From Polytrichum commune (Eukaryota; Streptophyta; Polytrichopsida; Polytrichales; Polytrichaceae): a stretch of DNA of 64,000 bases. Positions 23,071 to 36,613 of this stretch are shown in pieces. A model generated the notes under the pieces. The model did no database searches. It was not told the DNA's origin and saw only the letters and a program-made list of their open reading frames with translations. The stretch is from contig OX485804.1 of assembly GCA_950295325.1 (NCBI GenBank), positions 1,922,001 through 1,986,000 of the forward strand, read 5' to 3'. How positions within the stretch are numbered: position 1 is the stretch's first letter; each line of letters begins with the position of its first letter. Position numbers and translations under genes: made by a program.

Positions 23071-24909
23071 GAAATTTCTTGTTGGCTCTGTCTGTAGGAC
23101 AGAGGCTATGCATCAACTTCTTCGTTTCAAGAGCGAATTTCCTAACCACTTTGCGTTCACACTTGGACGTTACTTGTTCTTGTTATTTTTGGTCCACTTT
23201 ATTTAATGTGGATGTTAACTATAATTATATACGTATACATATATGTATAACTATAATTGCTCCCTAAAATGCATTGAAAGAAATCTAGTTAACTATAGTT
23301 ATTTCGGCAGTTCTTGATTATTTATTCTAAAAATTTCGGGTGATATCAAAATCCTTGACCTGCATTTGAGAAGAAGGTGCACAAAATCCAAGAAAGGTTT
23401 GGTATAGTAAATAACCATGGATTGGCATGACCAAAGTGGACAACTTTAATTGTAGTCTTTCATAGTAAAAGGACAGAGCCTCACGGTTCTACCGTTTTCT
23501 TGTTTGTTGATTGTGTCGCCATTCCGATGACCCATTTCATGCCTCCCGAGTTCAAAAAAAATTTGCAAATGTCACAGCACCATCATGAGGAGATTAAGCT
23601 GAATGCCGCAGTCATTTACAGAGACGCACAGGATAGAATTATTCGCTCCCCAATGCAAATGCCCTAAACTATTTTAGGAAAAATAACCACCTTTAGGTGG
23701 ATACAAAGTCATTGTTTGCTCGTCTCATTATGTTTGTTGAGAGTTTGCGGTGGCAAAAAATGAGCTTCATGTGTTGAAAAAGTGCCACTTTTTGGTTGTG
23801 TTTTGGGTTCTTTCTTGTAATTGAATTTTCAATATGTGCCAAAAAAACAAAAAAACAAAAAAAAACCACTTTTTGTATTCAAATGTAGGTATGGCGATGG
23901 GTGGGAGTCATTTCAACATTTCTTAACCCATCTTAAAATACAGTTTCACATTTTGGTTGACTCAATTCTATGGGTGGCCTCATCAATACACATTAATCTA
24001 TTCAAATATCATGGGAGATGGTCTAAGTTGACCTTAAACTACCAGAGGTTAGTGGAGAGGTACTCAAAATCGAATGGAGTGAATCTTCTCTCTACTTAAC
24101 AGAAAAACTAGCTAGGTGGCCACATGTCTCATGTGTTCCCAAAAACACATCTATCATAGGAGACATGTGAATCCTCAGTGATTCATGAATGTTATAAATT
24201 GGCATATAATGAAACAAATTAATGTGATTTTGAATCTATATAATCGTTTAACAAATGTTGAAAATTCAAACAAAGTATCTATTTTGTTATTGACAAAACC
24301 ATGTTCACGTGTACAAGTTTTACCAAAGGATCTTACCGTATAACTCGAGCAAGTCATAATTATGGGTTGGGTTTTGGTCTAGTTTTACTTGAGTATCAGT
24401 TGATTTTCCAACATCATATCCACTTCTCATCCATAGTAGATGTTCATGGATAAGGATATCACAACCGGTGGGCATTCTCTAACCTCGTACTAGGGAGGGT
24501 GGCAACAAGCTTCTCAAGATAGCCATATTTCTTCTTCTTTTTGGCACAGATTGAAAATTCAATTGCAAAAGAGAACCCAAAATACAACCAACATGGACGA
24601 ATTAACACAACCCAAGTGGAAATCAAGATTGTTCAGTGTATTGTTCATAATCTTCCATAACCTACATTGAAGTGAATTGAAAGCCTAGACTCGCCATCAA
24701 GGGTAATCTAAATTCTCAAGGCACACATTCCATGTTTGGAAACCTCTAGGGGCTTATTTGGACTATATCATTCTCATGTTTAACACCTACCTATGTGTGT
24801 TTTCTTTCCGTTTTCCCACGATTTAAGTACTAGACATTGTTATATTGTCCTAGGTGCACAAAAAGTTTGGCACAGTTCACAAACACCATAATGCATACAT
24901 GGCCTTCAA
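23071..24909. other. No supported gene
   Basis: AT-rich intergenic sequence with an A-rich run at 23840-23866. The open frame at 23821-24099 begins in that A-run and has no recognisable motif. Confidence 0.4.
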
Positions 24910-24912
24910 TAA

Positions 24913-25899
24913 GGGCCACTTCACACACGAGCTAAGGGTCATGACCATGAAATTTTGAGGGTCCTTGATCCTCATCTAAAGGCCGTACCATTGACATAGT
25001 CTACTAAAATTTGTGATAAGCCTACTTCTTGGAGGTTGGCCCCATGTAAATTTTGGCATATTATGAAACGTTATTTATAATATGGGTGCAAGCAAGGTAA
25101 AGTGGATGGCTCCTGATCCCTACTTAGGTTCAAGTAAAAGTGATTCAAAAGTATACACCAACTTTGAATTTTGTGACGAAAAATTCATAGACATTTTAAA
25201 AACATATTAATCTACAAAGTCAAGAAACTTATGGCGACAAGTTTAATTTCAAGAAAAGTCTACATATTTTAGAAGACAGTGCAAGTGGTGTGCAAGTAGG
25301 TGATATTGAACAAGTAAATTTCTAAAACTTGTTTACAATATGATAAAGTTACATCAAATTGATAGTTTTCTACAAATTTTTGTGATGATGGCCTCAATAT
25401 GATGATGGGGGGGGCAAATGTTTATTTTTCATAAAAAAAAATGAAATCCAACTTCAAAATTTGTAAGGTCATGAAATCTACATACAAAACTAGATCCAAC
25501 CATGTGCTTTATGCAAATCGATTTTAATAATAAATTTAGAAGATTTCAACTTGATAGTCTACATTTGAGTGCTTAAGACAATAATAGAGATCATCATGAA
25601 AAAATAAATAAATAAATAAAATATCCAACTTAAACAACACTTTGCTACTACTTTTAGACCTTTGACCCAAAAAGATATGGTTGTAGTTTACTGGAGCACT
25701 ACTTTGATCCACTTTACCATGCTAACACATGTATGCCATGTAGGAATTCATGTATACTTTTCATCCATTATAATTTCTTTAGACCTTAAGGCCATCTCCT
25801 TCTAGTGTGAAGTGAACTCAAATAATCTCCGCCTTTCTTACCAATGAGATATTTTAGAATGAATGGTCACGGACCTTAGTCTCATGTATGAAGTGGCCC
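24913..25899. mobile_element. 987-bp TIR element with TAA target duplication (PIF/Harbinger-like)
   Basis: The left end GGGCCACTTCACACACGAG is mirrored on the right: the reverse complement of the right end reads GGGCCACTTCATACATGAG. Both ends continue with a GTC-ATGACCAT / GTCCGTGACCATT block. TAA precedes (24910-24912) and follows (25900-25902) the element; a TWA duplication is the PIF/Harbinger-Tourist hallmark. No transposase frame is present, so it is non-autonomous. A shorter relative lies at 60279-60763. Confidence 0.8.
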
Positions 25900-28800
25900 T
25901 AAGGATGTGCCAATGCATTCATCGCATTCCACATGTAAGTGAAACTCTTTTAAAGTTCGACCCTCATGAGGTACTAACATTTTTTAGGGCACTTGGCCAT
26001 TTTTGCATTACATGTATACTTTAACTGCACTTAAAAGCTAAAGTATAGGTTTGGGTCAGGGGAGGAGGCAATAGCAAAGAAGTATGTTGCACATGCAACT
26101 ATAATTATCATGTCTAAGCACACTATAATGAGTGAATATTGTCAGTTTTCCTTAATCACAAAAAGTTAATGTTAGAAATTTTAACGAGAATATGATGTCA
26201 AAACATCTTATCCCGAGGATAATGAGAAAATATGGATGGAGAAGAGTACTAACCCCTAAATGATGAAGCCTTCACATATGATTTTCGGGCAAGGGCACCA
26301 CCAATGCTTCAAATATTAGTCATGTTGCAAAAAAAAATCTAATTTCTCAAAATTTCAATTGTATGGATGTGAATAAGACTACCATATATTCTTGCAATGA
26401 ATTTTGAAGTCAAATTTCTAGGTCCGATTGACATGTGAACAAGGGTTTCATTAGGGGGGCAACTAAAGGAAACTTTGAAAAATCTTGTTTCGTGACCATT
26501 TCGGTTAGGCCACAAATTTTTGATAGCTAGAAACTTTGCCAAATATAATATGTGGTTGAAAAATGATCTACTCCAAAAAAAAAACCAAAAACAAACAAAC
26601 AAACAAAATCAAAAACAAAGTTTTTTTGATGAAATTTAGATGAGGTTTGTCACCTCAAAATTGAAGGGTCACATGAGGACATTTTGGGATATCCATTCTT
26701 TGGACTAAGCAACATGTGAACTAGAAGAAATTTCAAATCCATCCGGTCTAGCCATGCACAACCGCCACCTTGTCTTAAGGGGAAAGATCCCACCTAGATT
26801 TGGCATTCATATGTGAAAGATATTGGCTTCTAAATTTGGCTCCTACATTTGGGCAACTCATGGGACCGCCTCCCAAAACAACCAATTCCAAACTAACAAA
26901 AAAATCCTACATACTTGAAGTATGAAGCTTTTATATGTTATTTTGGCCCACATGGCAGCAGACACCACCCTACAACAATAGATCCCTTCCATCCACGTAG
27001 ATTGCCACCTGGTGAGTCACAAACCCCATCAGAATATTAGTTGACGACCCATTTTGGTTGTATGAGCATTGAAGGCTAAACGACATCATCTAGTCATGTG
27101 GTTGGTAAGTTGTTCGAGGCATTGGTACATTTCATGCATATGGTAGCGTTGAAACAAAGCCTTCATTGCTACTCGGACCGGCCCCCCTCAACCCATTACT
27201 AGTATGACTAATCGCAATTAGCAAGATTGTTGGTTCCCACACATATGTTTCTAGGAAGTTTAGCATTTTTATAGTAAGCCTCAAACAAGGGAATAATAAT
27301 AATAATAATAATAAGGTGGTGCTAGAATACAAATGGTGTCAGGCTTTGATGCTCATTACGTCTTGTAATCCTTTGAAAGACCTTTTAAGTTTCGTTCATT
27401 TCTCAATTGCTTGCAACTTCATACAAGCAATAAAATTCAATGAAAGCAACAATGACATTATTTTTCAAAACATAATAGAGTGCAACGAGGGGGTCAATTA
27501 TGTTACAAATGCCGCACTCGTCCCATGGCCATGCTGAGTCAACTTGCTCCGGGTTCACATACAAGCTCGTGGTTATAAGTAAGGTGAAGTGTCCCTCGTT
27601 CACATTAGCCCCAAAGCATGGCACCGTCTCTCTTCCTCCCTTCCTCTCTACAAATACCTACATCGCTATTCATTGATGACGAATTTTTTGTCCTATTGAG
27701 ACTTTATCATGTTTTGTAATGTGCATACTACTTCTACAAGGTTATCATTGGCCCCAACAAACTTGCAACGATATAAAATGCAACAATAACACCATGAAGT
27801 CCAAAAGCTAACCCATAAGTAGCACTATACTTCATACAATCTATTTTCAAAAAAAATCATATATAAATTTTCCTTCAAAATTGCCAAGTGCATGATTTTT
27901 ATCATATAAGAGTTCCACATTTTCTTGTATTTACCTCCATCCATGAGTGCATGCTAAGTATCAACTAGTGTGAAAGAAGTGGATAACAAAATGCAACCTC
28001 ACTCAAACATCAATCGCATTCACCCCGGTTGCTACACATAAGGTATGCGGGTGTTAAAGTGGCCCGTTCTTCTTGTTCTCCATCTTCTATTAATTTGATC
28101 ATATGTGCGTCTTCAAATTCACGTTTCATTAGCAAATCTATGACAAAACACCAACAAATATCCAAATGGAGAATTGGACCTTTCTTAAATTAGTTATGAT
28201 CATAGGAAGCGTATGTTTGTTGATCTCTTGATTCAATACATAGGTCCTCCCAAATATGCTCACTATTGAGTGTGGAGTTGTTACTTAAATTTGATGACAA
28301 AGTCCAATCTCTTTTAAATACGTGACTTTATGGAGTTCATTCTTTAATCCTCACCTAACCATGCACCAATCAAATATCAATGCCCGATTCAAAAAATTAA
28401 CCAAATAACAACTGCACACCTTAATCAAATACTCATCAAGACATGGATGGAATGCGCAAATTCCGACGAATACTAACATTTGCGGGTCTTATAATATGGC
28501 CAATCAATCTCTAAGTGGTACATGGTAAGGCTTATTGTAAAAAATGAACACCAAAATTACATGTCTTACAATAAGATCATACTATAGTGTGCATAAAATA
28601 CACTAACCAATGGGTTTCATAATGAACACCCAACTGAGAGAGTCTATGTGATCATTCAAAAGAGCACAAAAATCTGCACTTCAAACTTTTTATGATCTTT
28701 TCAGCTCTGCTCCAATGCCGAAACTCGAAATGACCGTCTTTGTGATTTGCGATTGCTACCCGGATGAGACGATTCCCGAGCCAATCAAACAACCCAAAAG

Positions 28801-29037
28801 TTGGGTGGCGTTGAGAGTGCCCACATGTATATCCCCTATGGGACCATTGCCATACAATACGCCATGTCCATCCTCCTCCACAAAAGAAGACTAGAAAACC
28901 ACCAACCTCTACCTCAAATACAAGACCCCCCCTAGTTGTACCAAAGTTATATTTGAAAAACGTCATCTCCACACAACAATGAGTTCATAGCCTGACGTCT
29001 CAACTTCGCACAAAACAAACCCTACATCGATTAACCC

Positions 29038-29074
<37 letters not shown>

Positions 29075-30930
29075 TGTATTATATTTTTGTTACTGGTTAC
29101 TTGTGACTATAGTGTCTACTCTCGAAAGGGGGAAGTAGTTCTTTACTTCTATTCCTATGTCCCGTGGACATAGGTCTAGGGGTGGAACGAACAGACACTT
29201 CATTCATGTCGGTCCCTACCGGGGATCGAAGTTTCTTCTCTCTCTCCACTATGGGATCAAACGCGGGTTCCATGCATGGCCGCGTACGGTGATTGTTGGC
29301 AACAACCCGCCCGGTGTTGCTTCACCATATTTTGGGACACCGGGCCCTTCACCGAAACCCAAAATGTGTCACCGGAGCATGTGCTCATGGATTTGCACAT
29401 GACCCGCAAGGTTGTGGAGAAATGGTGGGTGGTTGGTTGGTTGGTGAGGGCCCGGAAGCAAAAGCAAGTTATGTCCGTGAAGCCACAAGCATGGAACCCC
29501 CTTGAGGCTCGCACCTAAACAACAAGGGCTTAAGCTTCGAGCTTGATTGGGTTAAGAGCTTCGTGGTGTCTACGTAACTCGTCCCATTGGGGAGATGAAA
29601 ACGCGGCGAACTACACTCCTTACGGTGAAAATTACGGACCACACTCTACACAAGGAGACCGACACTAAAAATATCAAGGATATTGTTGTGGGCGCACGCT
29701 TGGTAGACTCCCACCCGCTTGGCATACAACATTCATGAAGCTCTACGTTGTAGACTACAATTTTTCTTTCTTTCTTCTTTTGGATGGAAAGTTGTGTGCA
29801 TTTGAGAAAGTCTCATCAAAGTGTGATCCAATTCGTACCCGTCCTGCTTGAGCGGCTTTGGGTTTGAGATTTGAATGTTGGATTTATTTCCAAAAATGTA
29901 ATTATTCAACATTGCGAATCATCAATTCCAAAAATATATATCGTTAACTGTTATTTACCTTTAAATGAAATGTTGGTCGATTTCATTTTTTAATAATATA
30001 ATTGTTGTTGAAATTGCATGGGTAGGACGAGTATATGTTGAGGCTTTGAGTCAAGGACATACACTAAAAAGATTTGTATTTGTTGAAGGTGAAGCATTAG
30101 ATTGCTCGTAGTCATAGAAATGTACTGGAAGAGGCATGAGAGACAATAAGGTTAGAATAAGGCCGCAACGCTTGTCCAAGAGGGATAAGAGTTATCTCAT
30201 ATTATTTGTACGAACCAATGAAAATAAGAAAAGGAATCAAAGGCAAAGCAAGGAGAGCATGAGACCATCTCACTCCAAACATTGTTCGTATGCCTTTGTG
30301 TATGTGTATAGGCTTGTGCAATCTTATCTCCAGTCTTATTGACTTCCAAAAGTATTCCGATGAGTTTGGAATATCATCAAAAAATCAGATCGTGGTGTAT
30401 AATGTAATTGTTAAGTTAAATATAGCATATTGATGCATAACATAGTTTTGCTACAATCATATAATCCATGCATCTAGTAAATGAGAATATATTATTAATG
30501 TAAATATTTCAAGATAAATTGCAAAGTTATGGTGTATTTCAATGTTCTTTTGTTTTTATGAGGTTTTTTTTTTTTTACAAAAAAATTGTGATGATATGCT
30601 TAGAATATAACACCATTATAGGTTCCACTATTTAACCCAATTACGGAGACCTATGTGGTCACTTGAAAAACAAGATTATTTGCAAATTGACTTCTTATAG
30701 TTTTTTACAGTTCAAATCTAATTCTTAAATTTAAAATGACAATTTGCATGATTCGTAATGAGGCCATAATTATGAATTGGATTATGAACAATTCTCAATC
30801 CCATCCAACAATCAAAGTTGTTTGTGAAGTTGAAAGTGCCTACAATAAGGCCCCAAATCTTACAAGGTCCAGCTTTTGGTGTCCATTTAGCTCGTTCTAA
30901 ACCTTACTTTTAGTATTTATATGAATGATT
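25900..30930. other. Gene-poor repeat-derived tract
   Basis: No gene is supported. Microsatellites (AAT)n at 27292-27314 and (TATG)n at 29041-29079 are clear. A patch at about 29140-29720 is richer in G+C than its surroundings and has overlapping frames of about 70-85 codons on both strands, none with recognisable motifs; it may be the core of an unidentified element. Confidence 0.4.
29041..29079. repeat. (TATG)n microsatellite
   Basis: About eight TATG units preceded by a short TA run. Confidence 0.95.
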
Positions 30931-30937
30931 ATCTTTT

Positions 30938-31175
30938 AAGAACAATTAAATTAACCACGTAGTTTGTTAAAAACAACCATAGAGACGTGTTGTGCGGTCA
31001 CACGGCCTATCAAAATTTAAATTTTCAACACACACATGAAAAAGAGCAAGGTATTAGCTTTGTGTTAGAACTAATAAACTTGGCCAAATTGGATGACAGG
31101 TGAGAGCCTAGTCAACACATTACATATTGATTGTGGTCGTTTTAATCAGTATGTGTTTGATTCAACAATCACCTA
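30938..31175 (+). repeat. Dispersed repeat, copy 1 of 2
   Basis: It matches 47761-47992 in the same orientation. Shared blocks include TTAAATTAAC, GTAGTTT, ACACATGAA with GAGCAAGGT, GCCTAGTC, TTACATATTGATTGTG and GTTTTAA. Overall similarity is moderate, so both copies are old. The family is not identified. Confidence 0.65.
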
Positions 31176-31179
31176 CCAT

Positions 31180-33130
31180 ACATAGGCTACTAAAAAGCAT
31201 AGTCCCATTACCCCTATAAAATTTCACTTTGCTAAAGGTCTGAAAGAAACAACGGGGTAAGTACAAATTGGGTTCACTTGGCACGTACTCTACTTCTCTT
31301 TTTCTTTTTGTGTTCCTCTTTGTTTTGATTCGAGGCACAAACCACCATATACCATATATGCACTTTCCAACCATTGGCTTCATATGAAAAGTGAAAACAA
31401 TCATGCCGGCAATGTAGTACACCAAGCTAGCTTCCTATTACACAATGAAACTCCTCATGAAATTTAGATATATTGAAAAGCATATTGACGAATCCGCTCA
31501 AGACTTGACAATAAGTTCAGTTTGATTTAAATATGAATTTTACATAAACTCGGGGGGTTCACTGGCGAAAAATCGTAGAACAACGTGCGATAAAAAATAA
31601 GGTCTAATATATTCATTGTAGATGAATTTTGTAAAAGAATTACATATAATATAGGGGGTTTTAAAATAGTGAAAAATGATTACATGTAAAATACCATCAC
31701 ACCTTTATTTTGAAAAATACCATACCTTATAATCTTTTTTGCAAGGTAAATAGCCCCCCAATAAATAGGTCCCGAACGCACGTGTATGCAAAATATAAGA
31801 GGGAGTGAACCCCCCGAGTACATAAACATAGAACTACAAACTTGGAGCCCCCACATAATATGTTGTTGTCCATCATCATGATCCATTCTCACATTCAAGT
31901 TGAATCAAAATTGGATTTCTAGATGATGAAATAATATTCTCAATGCAATGCAAATTGTCCTTTTCTTTTGAGCAATGATTGAAAGAAAAAGAAAAAGGAG
32001 TGGCAGTGGCCATTAGGAGAAAATTGTTCAATCCGACCATCCTCTACAACTTGTTCATTGTAACTCACAGTGAGAAAATGCATAAATAAATAAGTTTTTG
32101 TTGCCTATTGGAGGGTTTTTTGTTTTTTGTTTTTTAATGAGTTTGGGAGATTTGACAGCTAGAATGATTCGTTTATGCAATTTCTCACCACGAGTTGCAA
32201 TGGATGGTTGGAATGGGATAGGATTTCTATCAGTGGGTGTCCTCTCACCCTGCTGGTGTTCTCTTTCACATCGATCATCGTCCTTTAGACTATAGAGGCC
32301 GCGTGCTTTTGAACACTTGCACTTGAGTTGTCCATGAAGCGGTCTACAAAGACCAAACTCTCGGCACTCAAACATTGACCCATGAGGATGAGAAAGAAAG
32401 AATGTCAACATGATGATTTGCCTTGTTACACTCTAACCTCCCTAATGTCATGCATCTGGCAACCAAAGTGCACATGATATAAAAGGAGGTATGAATTGTT
32501 AACATGGATGCATGATAATAAAGAATTAGCATAGCATGTGACATTACGGAACAACACAAAGTCAACTTGTGAATGATGACAACGTGATGCATGCAAGTGT
32601 GTGGTTTGAATTCTTTGATGGATTACTTTAATGTCAAAAATACCATGATATATGGGAAGGGTGATATTACGAAGGTTAAGGTGTAGGTAGCATGAATTTG
32701 AATCTTCCATGTACATTTCTCCCGATAGATCAAACTATCAATATATTATACATGGAGCATACCTCAACTAAGGATTTGTGGGCACCCGCATAGAGGGCTC
32801 CGGCAAAAACATGTCCCCATAAGTTTGTGGATTATGATTCAATCCAACTTCATCTCACTAGATATACTTAGTGGGGCCTATTTGAAGCGACACTTTCAAA
32901 AACTTTTTTTGTTTCACGCAGTTAATTAACTTCAAAGTTTAAAAAAAAATCATATATTAGCAAATATATATAGAGACTACATACCCCTCCCCCCTCTTCA
33001 AGATCATAGATTCATATGCACTTTACAAAATTTTGCAAAGTTTTTTTAAGAAATAAGCCTTTTACTCTACACTGGGGCAATCCATTGATGTTGAATTATT
33101 AGGTGAGAATCACCACAAATCAACCTTTTC
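31180..33130. other. No supported gene
   Basis: AT-rich sequence with only short open frames. The overlapping opposite-strand frames at 32055-32411 show no family motif. Confidence 0.4.
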
Positions 33131-33350
33131 AATGAATGGGGAGAATTGATGGCTAGATACAAATGAACCATTTGAGTTTGAGAAATAACCAATTCAAACT
33201 CAAAACTACTTGAAATTACCAATCAATTTAGAGGAATTCACATGATGTTTTTCAATTTAATAAAGAATGACCGAAAGATGTCAACACGTAATCGGTCGAT
33301 ATTGGAAACAATAGGATCTCGACCAACTATGCCCAGAATTATCCCTCAAC
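33131..33350 (-). repeat. GGGGAGA-family element, copy 2
   Basis: Reverse-complement relative of 21277-21492. It begins AATGAATGGGGAGAA and keeps GAGTTTGAGAAATAACC, AATCGGTCGATATTGGAAAC and TAGGATCTCGACC. Confidence 0.7.
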
Positions 33351-33898
33351 ACTAAACCTTATTATAGGTGAGACTCTTCTATTAAATGAAGGTATCGCCC
33401 CTTTTTGTGAATAACTTCCTACACCTCCTTGTCGAGTGAATAAATCCATGATTATTCATTGTGATTGGATGCCAAAATGGGTGCTCTTCTTAAAGTGTTC
33501 TTGCATCCTTTTTGCATCTCTACTTTGAATGGTCAGAGTAGTGCTATTTGATACTCAATGCCAAATATGACTGATTGTTTCTAACAATGACTTACTCGAC
33601 AACACCGCTACACTCACTTGATGACGGCTTTAGGATGAAAAATAAATGTCACCAAAAGGTAGGTGTTACTTTAAGGCATCAATACCTTATGCTTCTTAAT
33701 CCATGTGATTGGGGACAAATTTGATATGTCAAAATAGCTATTCATCATGCCTAGTGCACTCCTAGATGGGTGTATGAACATGAGTTGTATGGTATTATTA
33801 AGTACGCCTTTTTGCAATTTGGGTGATACAACCTTGTATTGCTTTGACACTGCTCGACTAATTGACTTCTCTTTAATGAACCGGGAGAACCAACCTCT

Positions 33899-34111
33899 TC
33901 ACTAAACATGACATTTAGTGTCACTTACTAGTTGGATTTACACAATGCTATAGGTTTTTACTATTGATGTAATTTCTTACAAAGTAAAGTTGTTAATGTT
34001 TTATAATGTCCAAAAAACCAATTTGTTGATAAGTATGAGATATATAGTAAATAGATATAGCATTGCGTAATTCTAAATAGTGAGTGAATCTAAATAACAT
34101 ATTTAGTGTAG
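33899..34111. mobile_element. TIR element of the ACTACACTAAAT family, about 213 bp
   Basis: The left end continues ATTTAGTGTCACTTACTAG and the right end is its approximate inverse (ATAGTGAGTGAATCTAAA then ATTTAGTGTAG). The interior words (ATGTCCAAAAAACCAA, TTGTTGATAAGTATGAGATA) match the element at 44074-44299. It is non-coding and sits between two GGGGAGA-family copies. Confidence 0.75.
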
Positions 34112-34120
34112 TTACAAATG

Positions 34121-34305
34121 TAGCGGTTGAGTTTGAGAAAAACCTTGTTGAAGTTCAATTTTTCAATAAAATTACCAATCATTTATAGGAAGATAGAGAA
34201 TATGTCTCAAATTAATAAAGAAAAATTGAAAGATGTCAATATGTAATCGGTTGGACTTGGAAACACTAGGATATTGAGCAACTATGCCCCAAAATCTCCA
34301 CGGAC
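34121..34305 (-). repeat. GGGGAGA-family element, copy 3
   Basis: Starts ten bases after the TIR element. Keeps GTTGAGTTTGAGAAA, ATGTAATCGGTTGGACTTGG, AAACACTAGGAT and CCAAAATCTCC. Confidence 0.7.
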
Positions 34306-34464
34306 ATTGTTGCTCTATCCATAAAATTCCAAATTTAAATACATTTCTTTATATACATATACATTGATATATGTGAAGAACAATGTTTGGATGGCTTGGA
34401 ATTTGTAGGATCCATGTAAACTCATCCATTGCAAAGGTGAAAATGTAGAGAATTACATTATAAC

Positions 34465-34635
34465 ATCTAACATATTATATTTAGACGATTTGACTTCGAA
34501 AGTGGAGTCGGAGAACCCAAATTAGTCTAGTGGTGGTGAATTGGAATGAATCGGCCCTCAATCTTGTAGGGACTAGGCGCCTATTTTGGCACTTGGTATC
34601 ATGTATCTATAATGAAGATTTTACGTATTTTTACA
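34465..34635 (+). repeat. Dispersed repeat related to 39870-40032
   Basis: Shared words in the same order: GACTTCG, GAGTCG, TCTAGTGG, TTGGAATGAATC, CCCTCAA, and a terminal TATCTATAATGA against TATCTATGATGG block. Both are diverged copies of an unidentified repeat. Confidence 0.55.
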
Positions 34636-34639
34636 CTCA

Positions 34640-36570
34640 TAGAATAGTATGAGAATTTGAAGATATCCTTGTTTTTATATCATCCAAGTCTAGAATAGAG
34701 GCATTCAATAACCGATCACTTAAGAGATTCTATGCCAAATCTAGAGAAGTATGAGGCAATGCAAATTTTTCCCATGTAGGAAGGTAGAAATTAGAAGGAT
34801 TGCAATTTTTTGGGAAATTTCATTACTTACATTAATTGAAATTCATGTGAAGTTTTGAAGCCAATAGTTGGCCCAAACACATTACCGGTGTCAAGAGTCT
34901 ACCATAACCATTAATTTTCAGTCCATTCCTCCTCACTTTAGCATTCAAAATTGGGGACATGTGTCATGGCATGGTAGTGCTAACATGTGAGTGGTAACTT
35001 GTGAATAGCAAGGTAGGCAAAATATGTGGAGAGACATCCATTAGTATCCTATAACCATTATATTTTGGCATAAATAGTACATCTTTGTTTATAATAGCAT
35101 GAGTAGGAAGTTCACACAAAATGCAATCAACTCAATGAATGTCTTACTTTAGATTTTAAATGAACAACCACAAGCTTGGCATGAGAGTTTGGAGATGATT
35201 TTTAACATTATCATTAGATTTAACATTAGATTTTTTTTAATGCAAGCACATTCCAAGTATCAAGCATTCTCTGGACTATATTTCTAGATTTCATGTAGGT
35301 TGAAAATTGAATTGATGGAAGCATTGTGGAAAATTTGGAAAGTAAAGTTTTTGGACATAGATGGAAGTACAATAGGAAATTACTTGCCCATATCAATGTC
35401 CACAAAGTAATGAGCACATTCAATGTAGTCAAATGTGGAACCATGCATAGAAGCTTTGTAACTACCCCTATCGTCTTTCATTCCCTCCTCTTCCTCTTTG
35501 TGACTAACATGTTCAACACCCTCCTTCACCTCGACATCTATGAATGGCAAGATGTGACGATTATAACCCGACAACTTACTATAATGTGATGGTGTTGAGG
35601 TTAAATCCACAACCTTTGATTGTAATGGGACAATTATGCAATTGGGAGGGGACATCACATTTTTCTTTTAAAAAAAACAAAACTCAAACGGATGGCATTC
35701 ATTATTGCATAATAACATGTTCAATGACTCCAAAATTGAACAACAATGGAACAAATGGCGAACTTACATACTCTATTGGAATTTTGTGAAAACTTTCTGA
35801 ATAGGTTCCTCACCATCATTGAGGGAGATAACCTTCACCATTGAGCCACCACTACAAGTTCGCCATGAGTATTGTCTGATGGTACCAAGATGACATCAAA
35901 TATGGTGCAGCCTCTCTCAAATGCAATGAAACATCGCTACTAAATCAATACACATGAATAAATACATGTGCAATCCACATAGATATAGAGATCATATTTA
36001 GTGTTTGCAATTCATAATTTATTTATTTTTTAAAACAATCACATTTAAATGCATAAACATCAATAATTGATCATGGTTTAATCAACGTCTTTATTAAGAA
36101 TTGCAAAGACTTTGATTTTTTCCTTGTTCACCTCTCCGCCTCTTTATGACACATGTATTTTCATGATTTGTGTTTATGCAATTGTGCAATTAAAAAAGGT
36201 CGGTAACTCTATTGGAATTCTCCCTACTACCCGTGTTAGCTACCCCTTTTAGTCTACATTACTTTACTACCTAGACCTCATTACTAGCATGATACCAATG
36301 ATATTATTCTTGAAAGTTGTACTAGTACTGGCCACCGCTTGATATTGGTCGAGACTCATAAATGTACAACCTTATAATTTGACCTCCTTACAACCATATC
36401 TTTGTACTAGTTATAACTTATGGTATATCTTTTGATTTACTCCCTCTTCTACCGACAACATTATAACCCTCCAACTTGTGATTGATCTACCTTATTTACT
36501 TCTAGCTTCCTAGCTTGGTCTATATTCACCACTCACTTATAATACTGACCCATTATCACACTTTCTGAGT
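34640..36570. other. No supported gene
   Basis: AT-rich. Complementary overlapping frames at 35326-35658 show no recognisable motif. No reverse-transcriptase reading frame was found ahead of the LINE that starts near 36575. Confidence 0.45.
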
Positions 36571-36613
36571 AGGTACAACGATTTGTGGCCAAAGAAATCT
36601 TAAGTTCATTATC

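Noticed and set aside
29257-29518. GC-richer frames of 70-85 codons
   Set aside because: Complementary frames cover the same bases, with no motifs and no splice context.
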